Part shown: piece by piece, positions 16,316-25,264 of the stretch | How positions within the stretch are numbered: the first letter of the stretch is position 1 | How the letters are laid out: every line of letters starts with the position of its first letter | NCBI GenBank assembly: GCA_947627215.1 | Contig: CANQVD010000020.1 | Coordinates: 1 to 62,414 of the forward strand | DNA length: 62,414 bases | Origin: an uncultured Eisenbergiella sp. | Lineage (GTDB): Bacteria; Bacillota; Clostridia; Lachnospirales; Lachnospiraceae | Direction of reading: 5' to 3' | Position numbers and translations under genes: made by a program | The notes under the pieces: model-generated | The model's input: the letters and a program-made list of their open reading frames with translations, nothing else | Told to the model about the DNA's origin: nothing | Databases searched by the model: none

Positions 16316-18591
16316 CCTTTCCTGTTCTCCAGCCGGATTTCATAGACCGGCTGCACATTGATCCATTCCAGCTCTCCGACAGAAGCATCCGCCTGCTCGC
16401 TGCGCGCCGCCATGGCGGACTCCACGTTCACGTTGACGCCCTTCCGCAGGGGCGCGATATAAACGGTCATCTCCTTTTTCTCCAGTTCCTTCGCGAAATC
16501 CGAAAGGCCGATCTCCCAGGGGGCCCCGTTGCAGAAATTGTCGTGGATCATCCTCCCATCGAGGAACGCGCTGCCGATATCGCCCCGATAGCCGATCTGC
16601 AAAAACGCGTCCTTGCAGCCCTTCAGAAAATGTGCCGGGAAAGAGAGCACGTAGCGGTTCGCAGCCGCCTTTCTGCATGCCGCCCGGATCTCCACAGGCG
16701 CGGTCTCCACGCGGAAAACGTCGAACAGGCCGTCCTCCTCCTTTTCTCCTTCCAGAGCGGACATGCCTTTGGGATAGACCCGCACCCGGTTGACGGCCTG
16801 CGCCGTCTCCAGTCGCAGCCCCGTTTCATCCTCCAGCAGATTTGCCTCCGTGAAAACAAGCCTGCCGTCCCGCAGCAGGAGCATATCGTCCGCCAGCTTC
16901 CGGCTGAGCACCAGCACCCTGACGCGAGCGCCCGCCTTTTCGGCCGCGAAAAGCGCGGCGTCTTTTTCGTTCGGGACCGTGACGGCCGGGGCGGCGTCCG
17001 CAACCCCGGTGATCCGGGTCCCCGGCTCAAACACGAACCTTGCCTCCATCCCTTCCGGCCTCATGAAAACATATGTCACTTCCCCGCCCGGCGCGATGCG
17101 GGCGACGGGCTGTGCCGAAGCCTGCACCAGATCGATGCCGTCCAGATCAAAATGAAACGGCAGAATTGCGTTTTCCTCCGACGCGATGCCGAACCTCCAG
17201 GTAAGCGCCTCCCCCTCCAGCTCCAGGACGACCTCCTCCGCTTCCCGGTCCGGCATATGCCTGTGATCCTGGAAGTTGTTCACGAATAGGAAGCCGCGTT
17301 TTCCATCCGTGCGCGCCGCAAACCGCAGCGTCTTAATGTCCGTGGGTTCGATATGCGAAGCCCCTTCCGGAAGCACGGTCTGCAGCCCGCAGAGGCGCTC
17401 CCCGAAGCTCGCCAGAAAATAGTGGACGGTCTTCAGTCGCCGGTAGGATTCCCGCTCCTGCCCGAACTCGCCCAGCGCGGCCTGATAATCGTAGGAAATC
17501 TTCGGCACCTGGCCCTCGTTCAGGAAAACGCCGCGCTTCCCGACCGGATTGCTGCCGCCCTGGAACATGTAATAGCCAAGGAAATTGCAGCCGCTGCCCA
17601 GCTTGATGTTCGCCATGGCGTCCACGCTCTTATAGGGAAGCTGGAAGCGGTAATAATAGCTGCACATCATGCCGCCGCCCATCTCACAACAGGCGTAAGG
17701 CCTGCTTTCCGGCGCATAGGGCGGTTTGAAGTCGTTCGTGCATACTGCGCCGTCCTTATGAAAATCCTGATAGATATACTCCTCCGTGGCCGGATGCTCG
17801 CCCCGGTAAGAATAGAACAGCCAGGGCCGGTACGCGTAGCCGCCCCAGAGCGGCACCAGATCCTCGGGCACCGGCGCGCCGCCCCAGCCCGTACAGGTAT
17901 AAAAGGCCGGGCGCAGGCCGCATTCCGCCGCCAGCTTTTTCAGCGCATGCAGATAGGCCTCACCCTCGTTCCCGCCGAACACCCACTCGCCGGAGATCCC
18001 CGTGGTCATCTCCCAGGGCGCGGAGGAATGCATATATTCGTTATCCAACTGCACGCCGATGATCGGACCGTCCTCCTGAAAATAGAGCCCGGCGGTCTCC
18101 TGTCCGATCCGCGCATACAGCCGCCTCACCCGTTCCAGGAAACCGGGGTCCGTGGTCCGTACCTCGAAGGGCATTCCGTAAAGCCAGTCCGGGAGCCCGC
18201 CGTTTCGCACCTCCCCGTGGGCAAAGGGGCCGACCCGCAGGATCACGTACAGCCCGTGCTTTTTACAGAGCGAAACGAACCTCCGGAGATCCCGCCGCCC
18301 CGAGAAATCGAACACGCCCTCCTCTTCCTCGTGATGGTTCCACAGAACATAGGTCGACACGATGTTCAGCCCGCACAGCTTCATCTTGATCAGCTCGTCC
18401 TCCCAGCGCGCGTCCGACATGCGGCTGAAATGGAATTCCCCGCTGACGCCGAAGAAAGGACGGCCGTTTCGGGTCATGTAATAGTTGGTAAAAGCCAGTT
18501 CCTCCCCGGAGGCGCTTCGCCCCCGGAAATTTTCATCCAGCGGATAGATCTTTTTTTCCGGCAGGCCGGCGACGGATAAACGATAGGACAT
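16312..18591 (-). CDS. GH35-family beta-galactosidase-like hydrolase
   Basis: A 759-residue intracellular glycosidase. The barrel (residues about 30-380) shows GEFHFSRM, WNHHEEEEGVFDF, the acid/base E185 in QLDNEY and a likely nucleophile E303 in CCEMGGG. Beta-sandwich domains follow. GH35 enzymes remove terminal beta-galactose. No signal peptide is present. GGAGGG lies 9-10 nt before ATG 18591. It is first in a three-gene operon with DUF5107 and GH2, and divergent from pflA. No transporter is encoded nearby, so the sugar must arrive by a system outside the window. Confidence 0.87.
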   Translation of the reverse strand: MSYRLSVAGLPEKKIYPLDENFRGRSASGEELAFTNYYMTRNGRPFFGVSGEFHFSRMSDARWEDELIKMKLCGLNIVSTYVLWNHHEEEEGVFDFSGRRDLRRFVSLCKKHGLYVILRVGPFAHGEVRNGGLPDWLYGMPFEVRTTDPGFLERVRRLYARIGQETAGLYFQEDGPIIGVQLDNEYMHSSAPWEMTTGISGEWVFGGNEGEAYLHALKKLAAECGLRPAFYTCTGWGGAPVPEDLVPLWGGYAYRPWLFYSYRGEHPATEEYIYQDFHKDGAVCTNDFKPPYAPESRPYACCEMGGGMMCSYYYRFQLPYKSVDAMANIKLGSGCNFLGYYMFQGGSNPVGKRGVFLNEGQVPKISYDYQAALGEFGQERESYRRLKTVHYFLASFGERLCGLQTVLPEGASHIEPTDIKTLRFAARTDGKRGFLFVNNFQDHRHMPDREAEEVVLELEGEALTWRFGIASEENAILPFHFDLDGIDLVQASAQPVARIAPGGEVTYVFMRPEGMEARFVFEPGTRITGVADAAPAVTVPNEKDAALFAAEKAGARVRVLVLSRKLADDMLLLRDGRLVFTEANLLEDETGLRLETAQAVNRVRVYPKGMSALEGEKEEDGLFDVFRVETAPVEIRAACRKAAANRYVLSFPAHFLKGCKDAFLQIGYRGDIGSAFLDGRMIHDNFCNGAPWEIGLSDFAKELEKKEMTVYIAPLRKGVNVNVESAMAARSEQADASVGELEWINVQPVYEIRLENRKG

Positions 18592-18680
18592 TTTGACAAC
18601 CCTCCTCGCGCGGATGCGCTGACCGCGGCGCGGTTTGAGGCCGTTTTCGGACCTCCCGCCGCACCGCCGTTTCTATTTCC

Positions 18681-18714
18681 ACTATAACAGATTTCCGGGA
18701 AGATACAATTCCCG
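18681..18714 (-). promoter_or_regulatory. Promoter and possible operator of the GH35 operon
   Basis: Leftward TTGTAT (18703-18708), 16-bp spacer, TATAGT (18681-18686). A perfect inverted repeat CGGGAA-N7-TTCCCG (18696-18714) straddles the -35 element, the right place for a repressor operator. Which regulator binds is unknown. Confidence 0.5.
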
Positions 18715-18775
18715 AGATTGCTTTTTTCGGACAATCATAGTACACTGAAATCAAAAAACAAGACAGGAGATCATT

Positions 18776-19540
18776 ATGAAAGGCAGAATTCATTCTCTGG
18801 AAAGCTTCGGCACGGTGGACGGCCCCGGCGTCCGCTTCGTGGTATTCGTACAGGGCTGTCCAATGCGCTGCGCCTATTGCCACAACCCGGACACCTGGCC
18901 CATGACCGGCGGCACCATGATGGAGGCGTCCGAAATCTTTGAACAGTATAAAAGGAACGAGAGCTTCTATAAAGGCGGCGGCATCACCGTCACCGGCGGC
19001 GAACCGCTGATGCAGGTGGATTTTCTGATTGACCTGTTCACCCTGGCGAAAAAGAACAACGTGCACACCTGCATCGATTCCTCCGGCATCGCCTACCATC
19101 CGGACGGCAATCCGGAATGGCTGAAAAAGCTGGATCACCTGATGACCCTGACCGATCTGGTCATGCTGGACATCAAGCACATCGATCCCGAAAAGCATAA
19201 GGAGCTGACAGGGCAGCCCAACGCCGGCATTCTGGCGTTCTGCCGGTATCTGGACGAACACCATGTGGACATGTGGATCCGGCACGTGGTCGTGCCCACC
19301 CTTACGGACGATCCCGTCTATCTTTACCGGCTGGGCTATTTCATCGGTCAGTTCTCCAACCTGAAGGCGCTGGACATCCTGCCCTATCACACCATGGGCA
19401 AGGTGAAATACGAAAAGCTCGGCATGGATTACAAGCTGAAAAACCTGCCCGCCATGAACGCGGACCGGGCCATCGAGCTGAAAAAGCACGTCCTGGAGGG
19501 CCTGCGCGACCGCCGCAAGGGAGAGGCCGCGCAATATTAA
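18776..19540 (+). CDS. pflA: Pyruvate formate-lyase-activating enzyme (radical SAM)
   Basis: Uses S-adenosylmethionine and a [4Fe-4S] cluster to install the glycyl radical on PFL, here presumably on the separate GrcA-like subunit. The 254-residue length is normal. The cluster motif CxxxCxxC is GCPMRCAYC (C28, C32, C35). TVTGGEPLMQ is the SAM-binding GGE stretch, and the N-terminal SLESFGTVDGPG is typical of PflA. AGGAG lies 6-7 nt before the ATG. It is 9 kb from pflB and divergent from the GH35 operon. It ends just before a giant hairpin element. Confidence 0.96.
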   Translation: MKGRIHSLESFGTVDGPGVRFVVFVQGCPMRCAYCHNPDTWPMTGGTMMEASEIFEQYKRNESFYKGGGITVTGGEPLMQVDFLIDLFTLAKKNNVHTCIDSSGIAYHPDGNPEWLKKLDHLMTLTDLVMLDIKHIDPEKHKELTGQPNAGILAFCRYLDEHHVDMWIRHVVVPTLTDDPVYLYRLGYFIGQFSNLKALDILPYHTMGKVKYEKLGMDYKLKNLPAMNADRAIELKKHVLEGLRDRRKGEAAQY

Positions 19541-19550
19541 GCGGCCTGCC

Positions 19551-19764
19551 CCTGCCGCGACCGCCCTGCCGCCCCGACGAAAAGCGCCGCCCGCGTGCAT
19601 TCCATTTTCCCGGACCGTTAGAAAAACGCCGGTGCTTAACGAAGCGAGCCTTTTGGCGAAGCTGAGTTTAGCACCGCTGCGTTTTTCTCGAGCGCGAGCG
19701 TGTCCGGAAAAGGAATGCACGCAGGCGGCGCTTTTCGCCGGGGCGGCAGGGCGGTCGGGACGGG
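19551..19764. repeat. Giant hairpin element, copy 2
   Basis: Arms 19551-19615 and 19702-19764 pair over about 60 bp. The core 19621-19705 starts GAAAAACGCCGGTGCTTAAC and ends CTCGAGCGCGAGCGTGTC, matching the cores at 2983-3059 and 29291-29378. The arm sequence is private to this copy. It lies between pflA and the ferredoxin gene, both rightward, and could end the pflA transcript. It fills most of the 322-bp gap; the remainder is the ferredoxin promoter region. Confidence 0.87.
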
Positions 19765-19862
19765 GTTCGCTCAATATTGCGCATTTTGGTCTTGTGCATT
19801 GTCCGGTTTTATATTAAAATAAGAGCTAACCTACATTTTCAAATTCTAAGGAGGATTTTGTC

Positions 19863-20033
19863 ATGGCATATGTAATCGGCGATTCCTGCGTTGCCTGCGG
19901 TTCCTGCGAAGGCCAGTGCCCTGTCGGCGCAATCAGCTTCGGTGACGGCAAGTTCGAGATCGATCCCAGCGTGTGCATCGACTGCGGTTCCTGTGCAGGG
20001 GCCTGCCCTGTCGGCGCGATTTCCGAGGGCTGA
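19863..20033 (+). CDS. 2[4Fe-4S] ferredoxin
   Basis: A 56-residue clostridial ferredoxin carrying low-potential electrons in the cytoplasm. There are two complete cluster motifs, CVACGSCEGQCP (residues 9-20) and CIDCGSCAGACP (residues 38-49), arranged as an internal duplication with PVGAIS after each. AAGGAGG lies 8 nt before ATG 19863. A plausible promoter (TTGGTC, 18 bp, TATATT) lies just upstream. It is monocistronic with a strong terminator 50 bp downstream. It is a reasonable electron donor for the radical-SAM PflA next door, but that is inference. Confidence 0.96.
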   Translation: MAYVIGDSCVACGSCEGQCPVGAISFGDGKFEIDPSVCIDCGSCAGACPVGAISEG

Positions 20034-20081
20034 CACATAGCCCGCTTTGAGCGCGGGGATTTCAGGAAAGCTTACACAGAC

Positions 20082-20126
20082 AAAAAGAACTGCGCCCGGC
20101 TGTTTCCGGCCTGCGCAGTTCTTTTT
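20082..20126. terminator. Bidirectional terminator between ferredoxin and merR-like genes
   Basis: Perfect 14-bp stem AAAAAGAACTGCGC / GCGCAGTTCTTTTT with an inner GC loop. T-runs follow on both strands, so it serves the ferredoxin gene and the convergent MerR gene. Confidence 0.9.
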
Positions 20127-20185
20127 TGTCTGTGATTTTTCGTACTTTTCCTTAAAGACTCCGGAAAAACGGGACCCGTTTCCGC

Positions 20186-20941
20186 CTAGAGCTTTCTCTT
20201 TTTCCGCCGTCCGCCGCTGCGCCGTCCCCTCTGGCAGAGCAGGGCGTCCAGCTTTCGGAAATGCTCCTCCTCCCGTTCCCGGCGCTGCTGTTCCCTGGTC
20301 TGCGCGTTTTCCTCCAGCTTCTGAAACTGCCCGTCCAGCGCCTTCAGGATCTCCGCGCTGTTCTCCTGCACCGCGCGGGAGACCAGATTCTCCAGCAGTA
20401 GCTGCAGTCGGGCCGCCTTGCTGCCGCGTCCGTCCAGAAGAACGGTTCCCATGGGCAGGAGCGTCCGCCCCTCCGCCGGTTCCGGCGCTGCGGCTGCCGC
20501 AGGCATTTCTCCCGGAACGCCCGTTACCGCAGCTTTTTCCGCTGCCGCAACCTTTTCCGCCGCTGCGGCTGCCGTGTCCGGTGTCCGTTCCTCTGATGCG
20601 GCCGGTGTGCCTGCCGTCTCCTGTTCTCCGCATTCTCCGACCGCCGCATCCGTTTTCCTTCCCATCATAGCCTGTGCCTCCCGCACCACCTCGTCCGGGA
20701 CGGCGAGTCTCCCATCCTCCGAAAGCATGAGCCGGATCGCTTTCAACTGCATCCCCTGCGCCCTCCACAGCCGGATCTTTTCCATCAGCTCCACGTCCTC
20801 TTTCGTATAGCAGCGGTGCCCCTGACTGTTTCTCCCGATGGAAATACCCAGCTCCTCCTCCCAATAGCGAAGGACGTGGGCCTCCACATTCACCTGTCTG
20901 GCCGCTTCTCTGATCGTATAGGTGGTTTCCTGCGTCGTCAT
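20186..20941 (-). CDS. MerR-family transcriptional regulator with long disordered tail
   Basis: A 251-residue protein. Residues 5-75 are a MerR winged helix (YTIREAARQVNVEAHVLRYWE, HRCYTKEDVELMEKI). Residues about 90-180 are Ala/Glu-rich and probably disordered. The C-terminal 60 residues are very charged (REQQRREREEEHF, then RRSGGRRKKRK). No ligand-binding Cys set is visible, so it is not an obvious metal sensor. The start was set at ATG 20941, with CAGGAGGG 6-7 nt upstream. It lies just downstream of dnaB on the same strand and may be cotranscribed. Target genes are unknown. Confidence 0.85.
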   Translation of the reverse strand: MTTQETTYTIREAARQVNVEAHVLRYWEEELGISIGRNSQGHRCYTKEDVELMEKIRLWRAQGMQLKAIRLMLSEDGRLAVPDEVVREAQAMMGRKTDAAVGECGEQETAGTPAASEERTPDTAAAAAEKVAAAEKAAVTGVPGEMPAAAAAPEPAEGRTLLPMGTVLLDGRGSKAARLQLLLENLVSRAVQENSAEILKALDGQFQKLEENAQTREQQRREREEEHFRKLDALLCQRGRRSGGRRKKRKL

Positions 20942-21167
20942 GGCTTTCCCTCCTGTCCTTTCCGTTTTCAGGGTGAAGCAAAGCGCCTGCCGCCCCTTTT
21001 CCATGAAAAAAAGACCGCGCCCCTTTCCGGGCTGTCCGGTCTTCTTTCGTCCCTCGTTCTGATCTTCCCCGGCACCGTATGTCCGCTTCGGGCCTTTTCC
21101 GTTTCCGGCCCGCCGCCGTTTTCCCCCTCGTCCGCTGCCGTTTCCGGTCCTCTGATGTTTTCCTTCT

Positions 21168-22508
21168 TTATTTCTGCAGGTTTGCGAATCTTCCGTAATC
21201 GGCCATCCATGCCAGCTCGATCGTGCCGATAGGGCCGTTCCTCTGCTTGGCGAGAATCACCTCCGCGATCCCCTTTTTCTCCGTGTCGGGATTGTAGTAT
21301 TCATCCCGGTATAAGAACATGACCACATCCGCGTCCTGTTCAATGGCCCCGGACTCGCGCAGGTCCGACAGCATGGGCCTGTGCTCGGGCCGCTGCTCCA
21401 CCCCGCGGGAGAGCTGAGAGCAGGCGATCACCGGGATCTGCAGCTCTCTGGCCAGCGCCTTCAGGGAACGGGAAATATCCGAAATGATCTGCTGCTGGGA
21501 ATCGCTGGGTCTGACATTGCTGCCGCTCATGAGCTGCAGATAGTCGATGATCACCAGCTTCAGATCCATTTCCAGCTTGAACTTCCTGCACTTGGAACGC
21601 AGCTCCGGAATCGTAATGCCGGGCGTGTCGTCGATGATCAGATTGGACCGTCCGATCACCCCTGCGCCCTCGATCAGGCTCTCCCATTCCGCGTCAGACA
21701 GGTTGCCGGTGCGCAGATGCTGGGAATCCACCCGGGATTCCAGGGAAAACAGACGGTTTACATACTGCTCTCTGCTCATCTCCAGGCTGAACATCGCCAC
21801 CGTCATATTCTGGCCGAAAGCGATATGCTGCGCCATATTCAGCACGAACGCCGTCTTCCCCATGGAAGGGCGGGCGGCAACGATCACCAGATCGGAGGGC
21901 TGCAGCCCGGCGGTCTTGTAATCCAGATCCGCAAAGCCCGTGGCGATCCCGGTGACATTGCCCTTGGTTTTGGAGGCCTTTTCGATCCGGTCCATGGCGT
22001 CCAGTACCACCTGGCGAATCGGAACAAAATCGCCGGTAGTGCGTCGCTGTACCAGATCGAATACCTTTTTCTCCGTAGTGTCCAGAATGGTTTCCAGCGG
22101 CTCATTTCCGGCGTAACAGGCGTTGGCGATTTCCTCATTGAGCCGGATGAGCCTGCGCAGAAGCGCCTTTTCCGAAACGATGTTCGCATAACGGCGGATG
22201 TTCGCGGAGGTGAAAGGTGCCGCCATCAGATCACGGATGAATTCCAGGCTGGCGGTCTCCGGCGGAACGTCCTTCTCCTTCAGCCTGTCCTGCAGCGTCA
22301 CAACGTCCACCGGATACCCGGCATCGTTGAGCTCTACCATCGCCGAAAAGACCACGCCGTACTGCCGGCTGTAAAAATCCTCCTCCGTAAGGATCTCCGC
22401 GGCGGTAACGATCGCGTCCCGGTCCACGAGCATGGAACCCACCACCGACTGCTCGGCTTCTATACTATGAGGGAGTACCCTTTTTAAAACAGCCTCGTCT
22501 GCAGCCAT
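21168..22508 (-). CDS. dnaB: Replicative DNA helicase DnaB (DnaC in Bacillus)
   Basis: Hexameric helicase that unwinds DNA at the fork. The 446-residue protein has the N-terminal helical domain (PHSIEAEQSVVGSML), then the RecA-like domain with Walker A (ARPSMGKTAF), Walker B (LKLVIIDYLQLM) and the DnaB Q-loop region (ACSQLSRGVE), and ends with the usual ILAKQRNGPIGTIEL. ATG 22508 is preferred over an upstream in-frame TTG because GGGGAGAG lies 6 nt before it. It follows rplI by 18 bp, the conserved gdpP-rplI-dnaB order of Firmicutes. Confidence 0.96.
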   Translation of the reverse strand: MAADEAVLKRVLPHSIEAEQSVVGSMLVDRDAIVTAAEILTEEDFYSRQYGVVFSAMVELNDAGYPVDVVTLQDRLKEKDVPPETASLEFIRDLMAAPFTSANIRRYANIVSEKALLRRLIRLNEEIANACYAGNEPLETILDTTEKKVFDLVQRRTTGDFVPIRQVVLDAMDRIEKASKTKGNVTGIATGFADLDYKTAGLQPSDLVIVAARPSMGKTAFVLNMAQHIAFGQNMTVAMFSLEMSREQYVNRLFSLESRVDSQHLRTGNLSDAEWESLIEGAGVIGRSNLIIDDTPGITIPELRSKCRKFKLEMDLKLVIIDYLQLMSGSNVRPSDSQQQIISDISRSLKALARELQIPVIACSQLSRGVEQRPEHRPMLSDLRESGAIEQDADVVMFLYRDEYYNPDTEKKGIAEVILAKQRNGPIGTIELAWMADYGRFANLQK

Positions 22509-22526
22509 CTCCAACTCTCCCCGATC

Positions 22527-22973
22527 TTACGCTTCCTGTACCTTCACCTTCAGTTGTCCGGTCACCTGCGGGTGCAGCCTGACCGGGACCTCGTAAACGC
22601 CGAACGCCTTGAGGGGCTCCTGGAGCTGGATCTTTTTCTTGTCGATTTCCACGCCGCACTGCTCCTGGTAGGCGGCAGCGATCTCCTTGCTGGAAACGGA
22701 GCCGAACGCCTTGCCGTTTTCCCCTATGCGGATCTTCACCGTGACGGACCTGCCCGACAGCTCCGCGGCGAGCTGCTGCGCCGCTTCCAGCTTCTCCCGC
22801 GCGGCACGCTCTTCCCTAGCCTTCTGCAGCTTCAGATCGTTCAGGTTACTGTTGGTGGCTTCCACGCCCAGCTTCTTTTTCAGGAGAAAATTCCTGGCGT
22901 AGCCGTCGCTGACATCCACGAGCTGCCCTTTCTTTCCAAGCGCCTTCACATCCTCCAGTAAAATTACTTTCAT
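22527..22973 (-). CDS. rplI: 50S ribosomal protein L9
   Basis: A 148-residue ribosomal protein that binds 23S rRNA. The N-terminal domain [17 protein letters not shown] and signature [12 protein letters not shown] are diagnostic. The central helix and C-terminal domain follow at normal length. Its ATG overlaps the gdpP stop by 4 nt (ATGA), so translation is coupled. dnaB follows 18 bp later. Confidence 0.97.
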   Translation of the reverse strand: MKVILLEDVKALGKKGQLVDVSDGYARNFLLKKKLGVEATNSNLNDLKLQKAREERAAREKLEAAQQLAAELSGRSVTVKIRIGENGKAFGSVSSKEIAAAYQEQCGVEIDKKKIQLQEPLKAFGVYEVPVRLHPQVTGQLKVKVQEA

Positions 22974-25018
22974 GAGATTTCACCTTCCTCTATCATTTTA
23001 TCCAATGTCTGTTTCAGAGCGGCGATGCCTTCCTCTATCGTGGCGTTCTCCATCTGGGCCCCCGCCATGTTCAGATGGCCGCCGCCGCCCATCCGCTCCA
23101 TGATGACCTGCACATTGACCTCATCGATGGAACGGGCGGAGAAATATATCTTTTCCCGGTACAGCGTGAGCACGAAGCTGGCCTTCACACCCCGGATATT
23201 CAGAAGCTCGTTGGCTGCCTGCGCGCCCAGCACGGTGGGACTCTGCACACCCTCACCGGAGCAGCGGGAGATGGCGTAGCAGCCCCTGTAGATCTCGGCG
23301 CGGCTCACCGCGTCGGCCCTGGCCTTATACTCGATGGCATCCTCCCGGAAAAGCTTGCGCACCCGCGTCACATCCGCCCCGCTGCGCCGCAGGAACGCCG
23401 CCGCCTCGAAGGTGCGCACGCCGGTCTTGGAGACAAAATTGTTGGTATCGATGACCATGCCGGCATACATGCTGTCCGCTTCCTCGCTCCTGATCCGGAC
23501 CGTATCGCCTATGTACTGCAGGATCTCCGACACCATCTCGCAGGCGGAGGAGGCGTAGGTCTCCACATAGGAGAGCGTGGCATTCTCCACCGTCTCGCTG
23601 CCTGCCCTGTGGTGATCCAGCACCACGATGGACTTGCAGATCCTGAGCAGCTCCGGACATTCCGTGATGGACGGCTTGTTCACATCCACCACTACCAGCA
23701 CCGTATTGGGCCCGGCGCTCTCGACGGCCTGCACGCTGTTCAAAAACATATCGCTCTCGTAGTCCGGATTGTTTTTGAACAGATCCACCAGCGGCTGGAG
23801 CGACGTGGACACGTCGTTCAGGACGATCTGCGCCTTTCTCTCCAGCGTCCGCGCGATGCGGTAAATGCCGACGGACGCGCCGAAGCTATCCACATCCCCG
23901 TTGGCATGGCCCATGATCAGAATATGATCCTTGCTGGTGATGATCTCACGCAGCGCATGAGCCTTGACGCGGGCCTTGACCCGGGTATTTTTCTCCACCT
24001 GCTGACTCTTGCCGCCGTAATAATTGATCCGGTCCGGCAGCTTCACCACAGCCTGGTCGCCGCCGCGCCCCAGGGCCAGATCGATGGCCGTGCGCGCGAA
24101 CTCGTGATTCTGCGCATAGACAAGGCCGTCCAGCCCGATGCCGATGCTGATGGTCACCGCCATTTCATTGCCGATGTTGACCGTCTTCACATCCTCCAGC
24201 AGTTCAAAACGCTGCTCCTGCATCTGCAGCACGGATTTTTTCTTTAAAATAACGAGGTACTTGTCCTTCTCGATCTTCTGACAGATCCCGTCGAAGGCCG
24301 CCACATATTTGTTGACCTTCCGGTCGATGAGCGCGGTCAGAAGGGAACGGCGCACCTCCTCCACGCTGGCGAGAGCCTCCTCATAATTGTCCAGATAAAT
24401 CAGCCCCACCGCAAGCGATTGCGCGTCATTCTCCCGCAGGGCGATCTTCAGCGCCGTCTCGTCATACAGATAAACCGCGTACAGGCAGCCGTCATAATCG
24501 TCCTCCAGAATATCGCTGTCCTCCGTCATGCCCTGCAGCGAGACGCGGATGATATGCGCCGTATATTCGCTGCCCTCGAAGGCGATCTCGTAGGTCACTT
24601 CCTCCTCCTGCCGGGGCAGCCTGTCCTTCGTGATGCTCGGGAACAGATACGTGATGGACTTCGTGAAGCCCTTCTCGCTGTGGATGGCATGCCGGAACGC
24701 GGTGTTGCTCCAGATCACCCTGCCGTCCTCATCCAGCAGCGCATAGGGGACCACCATGTCCCGCAGAAGCGCTTTCTGGACCTGCCCGTACTGCGTGGCG
24801 AAGCTCACCAGCTCGTTGATGATGATCGGCCGGTTATACAGCATCAGCAGAATAATCATCCCGAAATACAGCAGCAGAAAACAGGACAGCAGGAAACCGG
24901 CCCGCGCGTCGAGGAAATAGATCCCCGCGTTTACAAACAGCAGAAGGATGCCCAGATAGAGGGAAGTCTGCATATAGATCCGCAGCCTGCCCTTTAATTT
25001 GATCCTCTTTTTCTTCAT
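22970..25018 (-). CDS. gdpP: GdpP-type cyclic-di-AMP phosphodiesterase
   Basis: Membrane-bound enzyme that degrades c-di-AMP and so affects wall and osmotic homeostasis. The 682-residue protein has two N-terminal membrane segments (about residues 17-60), a PAS-like region (about 75-190), a degenerate GGDEF domain (about 200-320) and DHH/DHHA1 catalytic domains. The metal motifs are [11 protein letters not shown] and VVLDHH; the C-terminal substrate loop is [10 protein letters not shown]. It heads the gdpP-rplI-dnaB operon, with an extended -10 promoter about 55 bp upstream. Confidence 0.95.
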   Translation of the reverse strand: MKKKRIKLKGRLRIYMQTSLYLGILLLFVNAGIYFLDARAGFLLSCFLLLYFGMIILLMLYNRPIIINELVSFATQYGQVQKALLRDMVVPYALLDEDGRVIWSNTAFRHAIHSEKGFTKSITYLFPSITKDRLPRQEEEVTYEIAFEGSEYTAHIIRVSLQGMTEDSDILEDDYDGCLYAVYLYDETALKIALRENDAQSLAVGLIYLDNYEEALASVEEVRRSLLTALIDRKVNKYVAAFDGICQKIEKDKYLVILKKKSVLQMQEQRFELLEDVKTVNIGNEMAVTISIGIGLDGLVYAQNHEFARTAIDLALGRGGDQAVVKLPDRINYYGGKSQQVEKNTRVKARVKAHALREIITSKDHILIMGHANGDVDSFGASVGIYRIARTLERKAQIVLNDVSTSLQPLVDLFKNNPDYESDMFLNSVQAVESAGPNTVLVVVDVNKPSITECPELLRICKSIVVLDHHRAGSETVENATLSYVETYASSACEMVSEILQYIGDTVRIRSEEADSMYAGMVIDTNNFVSKTGVRTFEAAAFLRRSGADVTRVRKLFREDAIEYKARADAVSRAEIYRGCYAISRCSGEGVQSPTVLGAQAANELLNIRGVKASFVLTLYREKIYFSARSIDEVNVQVIMERMGGGGHLNMAGAQMENATIEEGIAALKQTLDKMIEEGEIS

Positions 25019-25071
25019 ATTTCATTCTCCTGCATTTCACAGTTATCGCCTGTAAAAGCCCATTATTTGTA

Positions 25072-25080
25072 AGTATAACA
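25072..25080 (-). promoter_or_regulatory. Probable extended -10 promoter of gdpP
   Basis: Leftward TGTTATACT: the extended -10 TG plus TATACT. The -35 (TGGAAT at 17 bp) is poor, as is common for extended -10 promoters. Confidence 0.5.
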
Positions 25081-25264
25081 TTTTCTGACGCAAAATTCCA
25101 TACCCCAATGTGAAAGGCTTCTCTGTTTTCCGGCATTTCTTTCTGTTTTTTTACAGGAGAGCTTTGTAGGCGGCACAGAGCCGGTCTGTGTAAAAAAGAA
25201 TGTTCTGTCAGTACATCCCGGCTTTACTCCCACCCTTAAGACGCTTAAAAAGAAGAACGGCGAA

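Noticed and set aside
13037-16345. Open frame of about 1100 codons opposite the DUF5107 gene
   Set aside because: Antisense shadow of a high-GC gene. No family features and no ribosome site, while the leftward frame has clear DUF5107 and TPR features.
25072-25264. A T-box or riboswitch upstream of gdpP
   Set aside because: The region between the Rpn gene and gdpP is short on the transcript side and shows no T-box or known aptamer motif I can recognise.
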